Virus record (IMG/VR): IMGVR_UViG_3300009181_004851
Span: 1 to 25,548 of that record
Direction: 5' to 3' (one strand)
Length of the DNA stretch: 25,548 bases
DNA from: a virus
Shown in pieces: positions 22,237 through 25,548 of the stretch (position 1 is the stretch's first letter; the number at the start of each line of letters is the position of its first letter). A program made the position numbers and the translations under genes. The notes beneath the pieces were generated by a model, which worked only from the letters and a program-made list of their open reading frames with translations, had not been told where the DNA came from and did no database searches.

Positions 22237-22605
22237 TTAGGCGGCTTCGATTAAACTAGGAACAGTAGAAGCTAGTGTTAACTCACTAGAGTTGAATTCA
22301 TCTTGGTGTAACCAGTGAAGAATTAAAGTTTCTTTTTCTTCCGTCCAAAAGGATTGAGATCTAAACCATATATACCAATTTTCAGAACCTTTAAGAATAT
22401 TACAGTCGCCACAAGCGGCTACCAGGTTGTTTTTAGTGGTCGGTCCTCCTGCAGATCTCGGAATGACATGATCTAGAGTAGCTGGATTTAATTTGCCGCA
22501 ATAAGCACAGCACCCCCATCCATCAAGTATTTGTTTTCTAAATGTTTTTCGCGCACACTTCTTTTGAAGACAGGATAGGTTGAAAATCAGATCCCGTTCG
22601 CTCAC
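22237..22605 (-). CDS. HNH endonuclease
   Basis: 122 residues; GTG 22605 is the only reasonable start, since an in-frame stop lies upstream without ATG. The HNH/zinc core is complete: CAYCGK, TLDHVIPRSAGGPTTKNNLV with the D-H pair and two Asn, then ACGDCNILKGS. It should bind Zn through two CxxC pairs and cut DNA. Free-standing HNH genes of this size are common in phages as homing nucleases or packaging nickases. An inverted repeat covers the start codon. Confidence 0.85.
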   Translation of the reverse strand: MSERDLIFNLSCLQKKCARKTFRKQILDGWGCCAYCGKLNPATLDHVIPRSAGGPTTKNNLVAACGDCNILKGSENWYIWFRSQSFWTEEKETLILHWLHQDEFNSSELTLASTVPSLIEAA

Positions 22606-22614
22606 AAGTGTGAG
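22601..22614. promoter_or_regulatory. Palindrome over the HNH start codon
   Basis: CTCACA (22601-22606) and TGTGAG (22609-22614) are perfect arms separated by AG. The GTG start (22603-22605) lies inside one arm. The 2-nt spacer is too short for an RNA loop, so a protein-binding operator is more likely. Confidence 0.4.
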
Positions 22615-22636
22615 TGCGGCTAAATATATTTTAGCA

Positions 22637-22668
22637 AGAAATGTAACTCAAAATTATCTTACATTTCT
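22637..22668. promoter_or_regulatory. 10-bp inverted repeat upstream of the HNH gene
   Basis: AGAAATGTAA (22637-22646) and TTACATTTCT (22659-22668) match perfectly around a 12-nt spacer, in the AT-rich gap between the HExxH gene and the HNH gene. The right arm overlaps a second small repeat (TTACA-TTTC-TGTAA, 22659-22672). On the minus strand the stem is followed by an A/T mix, not a clean T-run. It could be a weak terminator for 22707-23576, an operator or a hairpin. Confidence 0.45.
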
Positions 22669-22706
22669 GTAAAAAATTAGTGAATGTTTTTTAAATGCGC
22701 AGTTAA

Positions 22707-23576
22707 TTAATAACCTAAACGGGAATCTATATAATCTCTGGTATTATCACGAACTCGTTGTTCCTCATCTCTATAAGCGGAGTTTAAGGATAGATCTAAG
22801 AGGTTTTGTGCGAGTCTCGGACTAAACTCAAACTCACGGTGGACAGGATAGGTTGGCTCATAAGGAACAAAAGAAGCAGGTATTTGTTTATTTTTTGCAA
22901 AGTATTCGTAGGCTTCCGGTCCTAGAGCGTCAGGTATTATAGGTGCAGTAATAATCTGTTTAGCTCTAGTTAAGCCTTTATCTATAAAACTAGCAGGATA
23001 ACCCTTGAACCACGGGTCACCTTGATCCGCTCCAGTAGGGACTCCTATACCCTGAAGTTGCTCCACAGCTCCTCTCTGCGCTTCGGTTTCGGCAATCATA
23101 GTAGGGCGACTCCTAAACTCATTATTTATATAATTTCTTAAAAAACCTACAGGATCTCTTGCTTCAGGAGAATATTGTTTTCTTGGGTTTGCTAAATTAG
23201 GATCTTTTGCATGGGCTCCTTCGTGTGCAATTATAAAAGGATTCCCCTCTTCTTCTTTACTCATATAAATAATACGTTCCTTTGGATCGGTTGAACCTCC
23301 TGGCCCTTTAGAATAAAAATATCCAGTTGCTACTTCAGAACTTCCCGGAAAAAAAGGTTTTATAACTAAATCACGTCCTGTATTCTCTTTAAAATAATTT
23401 TTATATAACTCTCCTTCTGGTGTAAATTCATATTTGTTTGTAGAGGCATCGAAAGCACCAAAGTTTGGTCCTACGTCACCTCTTTCATAGGGCTCAAGAA
23501 CTCTAGGATATACAGTGGGTTTTAAAGAATTAGATGTGTCCTCAACATAATAAGGAAAGTAATCTCGTGACGCCAT
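22707..23576 (-). CDS. HExxH putative metallopeptidase, possibly virion-associated
   Basis: 289 residues. IIAHEGAHAKDP near residues 115-126 contains HEGAH, the zinc-binding HExxH of metallopeptidases. A downstream Glu (AETEAQRGAVEQL, about 162-174) could be the third ligand in a gluzincin layout. The N-terminus is Tyr/Pro-rich and the C-terminus ends YIDSRLGY. No signal or membrane segment. In phages such proteins can act in host-wall entry or head maturation; nothing here decides between these. The same C-terminal ending recurs as a remnant at 24264-24356. Confidence 0.65.
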   Translation of the reverse strand: MASRDYFPYYVEDTSNSLKPTVYPRVLEPYERGDVGPNFGAFDASTNKYEFTPEGELYKNYFKENTGRDLVIKPFFPGSSEVATGYFYSKGPGGSTDPKERIIYMSKEEEGNPFIIAHEGAHAKDPNLANPRKQYSPEARDPVGFLRNYINNEFRSRPTMIAETEAQRGAVEQLQGIGVPTGADQGDPWFKGYPASFIDKGLTRAKQIITAPIIPDALGPEAYEYFAKNKQIPASFVPYEPTYPVHREFEFSPRLAQNLLDLSLNSAYRDEEQRVRDNTRDYIDSRLGY

Positions 23577-23670
23577 ATAAAAAACTCTTTGTTTTTCTTA
23601 CATATTAGCAGTTTTTACTTCTTAGTTTTTTTTGAACAATTTTTAACAAACTAAACACGAGTGTTCTTGA

Positions 23671-23922
23671 CTAATCCCTAAAAGGACACAGTGTTTTCTG
23701 AGCAAGAAGCTTTTTGGCTTCCTGGAAAACCAAATCTAGTTCATCAGCGTCTATGCGTACGTAATGGTCTAGATCATCGCCTAATTCACAAATCTTTACA
23801 AAACCTCCTGCACCTTCGTCGTCAATAGAAATTTGTAAAACCCCACGGCCATGAACAGGGTTCGTATCTGTGCGATGGATAGAAACTGTAAGAATAGTTG
23901 CTACTGGAGTAGGGTCAGTCAT
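23671..23922 (-). CDS. Small acidic hypothetical protein
   Basis: 83 residues, acidic, with strands (VATILTVSIHRT, GVLQISIDDEG, VKICELG) and a C-terminal helix (DELDLVFQEAKKLLAQ). No family is recognised. It lies 34 nt after the next upstream minus-strand gene, probably in the same transcript. Confidence 0.5.
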   Translation of the reverse strand: MTDPTPVATILTVSIHRTDTNPVHGRGVLQISIDDEGAGGFVKICELGDDLDHYVRIDADELDLVFQEAKKLLAQKTLCPFRD

Positions 23923-23956
23923 GGTTTGCTGTTCAAGGGAGCAAGGAAATTAAATG

Positions 23957-24178
23957 TTACCTCTTAAGCAGCGGACCAAAAACGTCTAAGAGCGTTTCAG
24001 TAGGGTGGGTTCGAACATTGTTATAGTCATCCCACATGTTTTGTATATCGGTACGAGTTAATATGTGGGGTGGTTGTTCGTTCATTGTGTACACATTACG
24101 AACCACACGGGGGGTTAACTGAGAAAGGTAATCCTCCATAAAATCTCTAGGTTCTGAGTAAATATCTCGGGTTAGCAT
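23957..24178 (-). CDS. Small hypothetical protein
   Basis: 73 residues, mixed charge, helical: YSEPRDFMEDYLSQLTPRVV and TDIQNMWDDYNNV, ending TLLDVFGPLLKR. No recognised domain. First gene behind the promoter at 24205-24235. Confidence 0.5.
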   Translation of the reverse strand: MLTRDIYSEPRDFMEDYLSQLTPRVVRNVYTMNEQPPHILTRTDIQNMWDDYNNVRTHPTETLLDVFGPLLKR

Positions 24179-24204
24179 CTAACAAAATTAAAAGCTCTAA
24201 AAAC

Positions 24205-24235
24205 ATTATACACTTTTGAGATAAACTAACTTCAA
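24205..24235 (-). promoter_or_regulatory. Sigma70-like promoter for the minus-strand genes
   Basis: On the minus strand TTGAAG (24235-24230) and a perfect TATAAT (24210-24205) are separated by 19 nt, slightly longer than ideal. Transcription would start near 24198, about 20 nt before the 24178 gene, and could run through 23922 and 23576. Confidence 0.5.
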
Positions 24236-24263
24236 GTTTGCAATAACTTAGAAGTTGACCGGA

Positions 24264-24356
24264 CTAATAACCTAATCTGTCGTTTATATAAGCGATTCTT
24301 TCGAACAAACCCACACTGGGTTTTGTTAGACTGCTCTTAGAAAGAAGTTTTTTTAG
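24264..24356 (-). pseudogene. Remnant of a C-terminus like that of the HExxH protein
   Basis: A 31-codon frame without ATG, opened by a stop at its 5' end, terminates in AYINDRLGY followed by TAG. The HExxH protein ends DYIDSRLGY followed by TAA. The nucleotide runs also match (TTAGGTTATTA in both). This looks like the decayed 3' end of a duplicated or related gene, cut off upstream. Confidence 0.45.
24304..24327. other. Hairpin-forming inverted repeat
   Basis: AACAAACCC and GGGTTTTGTT pair with a single bulged base around a 5-nt loop. No T-run follows on either strand. It sits in the leader of the 24369 gene and inside the C-terminal remnant. Confidence 0.35.
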
Positions 24357-24368
24357 TCAAAAATTAAA

Positions 24369-24593
24369 ATGAATTCTGATCTACCAAACATAAGAAATTT
24401 TAGATTAGCTGGTAGTTTACTCGGTATTCCTTTAATTTCAGATGGAGACGAACGATCTAAATGGGGAGATCACACCTACTACCGGCTTAGTAATCCTGGG
24501 TATTCCGACTTCCCCAGAAGCTCTGTGCCAATAGGCATTCCAGAATATGGTTATTTCCCTCAAGGTCAGATAGGGGTGGAAGGTTACCAGTGA
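24369..24593 (+). CDS. Small Tyr/Gly/Pro-rich hypothetical protein
   Basis: 74 residues, rich in Gly, Pro, Ser and Tyr (NPGYSDFPRSSVPIGIPEYG), resembling loop-rich phage structural peptides. ATG 24369 follows an A/T-rich leader. Base composition matches the main phage region, and it is the last gene before the composition changes. Confidence 0.5.
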   Translation: MNSDLPNIRNFRLAGSLLGIPLISDGDERSKWGDHTYYRLSNPGYSDFPRSSVPIGIPEYGYFPQGQIGVEGYQ

Positions 24594-24616
24594 AGTGGCG
24601 TTGACTACTCAAGTTG

Positions 24617-24632
24617 GGGGTGATAGCACCCC
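24617..24632. other. GC hairpin at the composition boundary
   Basis: GGGGTG and CACCCC form a 6-bp stem with an ATAG loop. It is not followed by T on plus; on minus it lies 9 nt past the stop of the 24642 fragment. It could help end either transcript but lacks a T-run. Confidence 0.3.
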
Positions 24633-24641
24633 AGAAATGAG

Positions 24642-24774
24642 TTAGCCAAACTTGATGGCGCCATCCGACATCTGGATCTTGACGTTACCGCTCATTTTGA
24701 TGCTGCCGCCTTCTTTGGTTTCGACAGTGACGCCTTCAACCTTTTCAGCGACGTGCTTGACCAGCCCGGCCAGC
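24642..24774 (-). pseudogene. Start-less C-terminal fragment, baseplate-spike-like
   Basis: The minus frame ending with TAA at 24642 reads VKHVAEKVEGVTVETK, then GGSIKMSGNVKIQMSDGAIK, FG. Alternating short strands with Gly turns resemble the C-terminal beta part of phage spike/baseplate (gpV-like) proteins, but the match is weak. Going upstream the frame runs into a TGA near 24802 without any ATG, overlapping the 24745 gene out of frame. A truncated gene joined at about 24760-24775 explains this best. Confidence 0.3.
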
Positions 24775-24882
24775 CAGGGCGGCGCGGGCGCGGAGGATCA
24801 CATCAGGATGCACAACGTAGTGGGCGCTGGTCTGCTCAGCCCATTCCAGTAGCTCAGCGCACAGAGCGCGGAAGTCAGTCAT
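24745..24882 (-). CDS. Small phage-type protein, probably truncated at the C-terminus
   Basis: 45 residues from ATG 24882 (MTDFRALCAELLEWAEQTSA), ending in ARAALAGRAGQARR. The opening and the ARAALA segment are of a type I recall from short cyanophage proteins that usually continue further after ARAALA. Here the frame soon ends in an Arg-rich tail where it meets the fragment at 24642. Overlaps the stop of the upstream gene by 8 nt. Confidence 0.45.
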   Translation of the reverse strand: MTDFRALCAELLEWAEQTSAHYVVHPDVILRARAALAGRAGQARR

Positions 24883-25096
24883 TGGGCAATGCCTCCAGTT
24901 CAGTGGCGATGGCGAGGATGTCATCTCGTTCGATAACCAAGGCATAAGAACTCCCGCCACAGGTCACAATTTCGTCGCTATGGACGTTGTGGGCAAGAGC
25001 ACGAATGGCGGCGGCGAGTCGCTTGGACCCAGGCAATGGAGCGTCGCAGTAGTAAGCAACCAGCGCTGCCTGCGCAGCGGGGGAGAGGTCAGTCAT
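24875..25096 (-). CDS. Small GC-rich hypothetical protein
   Basis: 73 residues from ATG 25096 (MTDLSPAAQAALVAYYCDAP), ending ILAIATELEALPND. The frame stays open to 25228 through the tandem repeat, but the ATG before TDLS is the natural start, since the same MTD- opening is used by the next gene. The helix-rich sequence has a short Ala/Leu core. Codons are strongly GC-ended, unlike genes left of 24600. No function known. Confidence 0.5.
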   Translation of the reverse strand: MTDLSPAAQAALVAYYCDAPLPGSKRLAAAIRALAHNVHSDEIVTCGGSSYALVIERDDILAIATELEALPND

Positions 25097-25124
25097 GTGA
25101 TTAGTGTGCGGGACTAAGAGGCAT

Positions 25125-25187
25125 GCCGCTGGATCGAGGGGAGCTGCCGCTGGATCGAGGGGAGCTGCCGCTGGATCGAGGGGAGCT
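25125..25187. repeat. Tandem repeat, 3 x 21 bp
   Basis: Three identical 21-bp units stand head to tail at 25125-25145, 25146-25166 and 25167-25187; each starts GCCGCTGG and ends GGGGAGCT. The length is a multiple of three, so on the minus strand it could encode a repeated APLDPAA heptapeptide upstream of the 25096 start. It may be a slippage-prone minisatellite. Confidence 0.9.
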
Positions 25188-25548
25188 CCTGAGTAAATCC
25201 GTCGATTTCCACGGGGGAGGAAAGCCAAGGACTAATAACGCCTGGTAACAATGTACGTAAAGCAAATTATCGCCACGCAGTTTATGACGGTAGATGCCAC
25301 AAGTGATTGGTTCATCTTGATCGCAAGAACATTATGTTTAATAAGTTGAACACTACGCCAGGTACTGTCCAACTTGGTGAACACTCGCTACCCTACCATA
25401 TCCGTGGCGTTACGAAAATGGTTGCAAACCCGTCGATTTCCATGGGGTTAGAAGTGGAGACCGGGCTTTTAGGGGCGTTCTCAAACTTTCGGGCGAGAAA
25501 CGTTTAATGCAGTTAACCTAGCTGCACCCCAGCACCGTAGTCGTGTCC
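25188..25548. other. Terminal stretch without a clear gene
   Basis: Base composition is intermediate. On plus, one frame reads PSIS, then NNVRKANYRHAVYDGRCHK, a TGA at about 25304-25306, then on through VHLDRKNIMFNKLN and PYHIRGVTK to a stop at 25507. It therefore looks like one gene of about 100 codons broken by a single stop, or chance. No family is recognised. A stem (TGCAGTTA / TAGCTGCA, one G-T) lies at 25508-25526 without a T-run. No tRNA or known attachment site seen. Confidence 0.35.
25193..25453. repeat. Spaced direct repeat, 30 nt with 24 matches
   Basis: The copies lie at 25193-25222 and 25424-25453. The core CCGTCGATTTCCAyGGGG (25199-25216 and 25430-25447) differs at one base. 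The distance is 231 nt, a multiple of three, and both encode P-S-I-S in the same plus frame. It could be a duplicated module or a recombination site. Confidence 0.55.

Noticed and set aside
24875-25228. Extension of the small minus-strand gene through the tandem repeat to 25228
   Set aside because: The extended N-terminus is low complexity and repeat-derived, and the MTDLS start at 25096 parallels the next gene's MTDF start.
24261-25239. GGACTAATAAC occurring at 24261 and 25229
   Set aside because: An 11-mer pair is expected many times by chance in 25 kb, and the flanks do not match.
1-25548. CRISPR array, tRNA, integrase or insertion sequence
   Set aside because: No regularly spaced repeat array, cloverleaf, tyrosine/serine recombinase catalytic motif or DDE transposase was seen on either strand; the only tandem repeat is the 3 x 21 bp unit without spacers.

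Overview
The window reads as part of a tailed double-stranded DNA phage, probably a cyanophage. It is compact and AT-rich by eye, with many 1-4 nt start/stop overlaps and few clear Shine-Dalgarno sites. It carries phage replication genes (family A DNA polymerase, D5-type primase-helicase, SSB-like protein, RecB/Cas4-type nuclease), a flavin-dependent thymidylate synthase (ThyX) and a lysis cassette. The cyanobacterial host is inferred from the family mix and from resemblances recalled from memory. No photosynthesis gene or tRNA was seen.

Layout. (1) 1-5586, plus strand: a translationally coupled cluster behind a TTGACA promoter that lies over an inverted repeat. Its core is a DUF3150-like coiled-coil protein, a small protein, a RavA/MoxR-type AAA+ ATPase and a ViaA-like von Willebrand A protein with a complete metal site; two small unknown genes follow. 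(2) 5643-6449: a lone unknown gene whose start is preceded by 12 bases identical to the 3' end of bacterial 16S rRNA, followed by a strong terminator. (3) 6496-12753: DNA polymerase, small unknowns, a repeat-containing virion-like protein, an HNH-like/HTH protein, an SSB-like protein and a partner, closed by a second strong terminator. (4) 12781-17861: a methyltransferase-like protein without its catalytic motif, an acidic-tailed small protein, a PD-(D/E)XK nuclease, the primase-helicase and a membrane-anchored protein. (5) 17854-24178, mostly minus strand: thyX, small coupled genes, a two-domain endolysin (GH24 muramidase plus C39-like peptidase), a beta-rich protein, basic small proteins, an HNH endonuclease and an HExxH protein. 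Single plus-strand genes (21216, a holin-like gene at 22057, 24369) are interspersed.

(6) 24600-25548 looks unlike the rest. It is GC-rich to about 25190, with two overlapping small minus-strand genes, a fragment without a start, a 3 x 21 bp tandem repeat, and then a broken-frame stretch with a spaced 30-nt direct repeat. It may be a horizontally acquired patch, a phage mosaic joint or an assembly chimera.

The replication genes form a plausible self-sufficient set: ThyX supplies dTMP, the primase-helicase opens and primes, the polymerase copies, SSB protects and the RecB-type nuclease processes ends. The least explained parts are the AAA+/VWA cluster and the two proteins that keep an enzyme fold but have lost catalytic residues (10694 and 12781).
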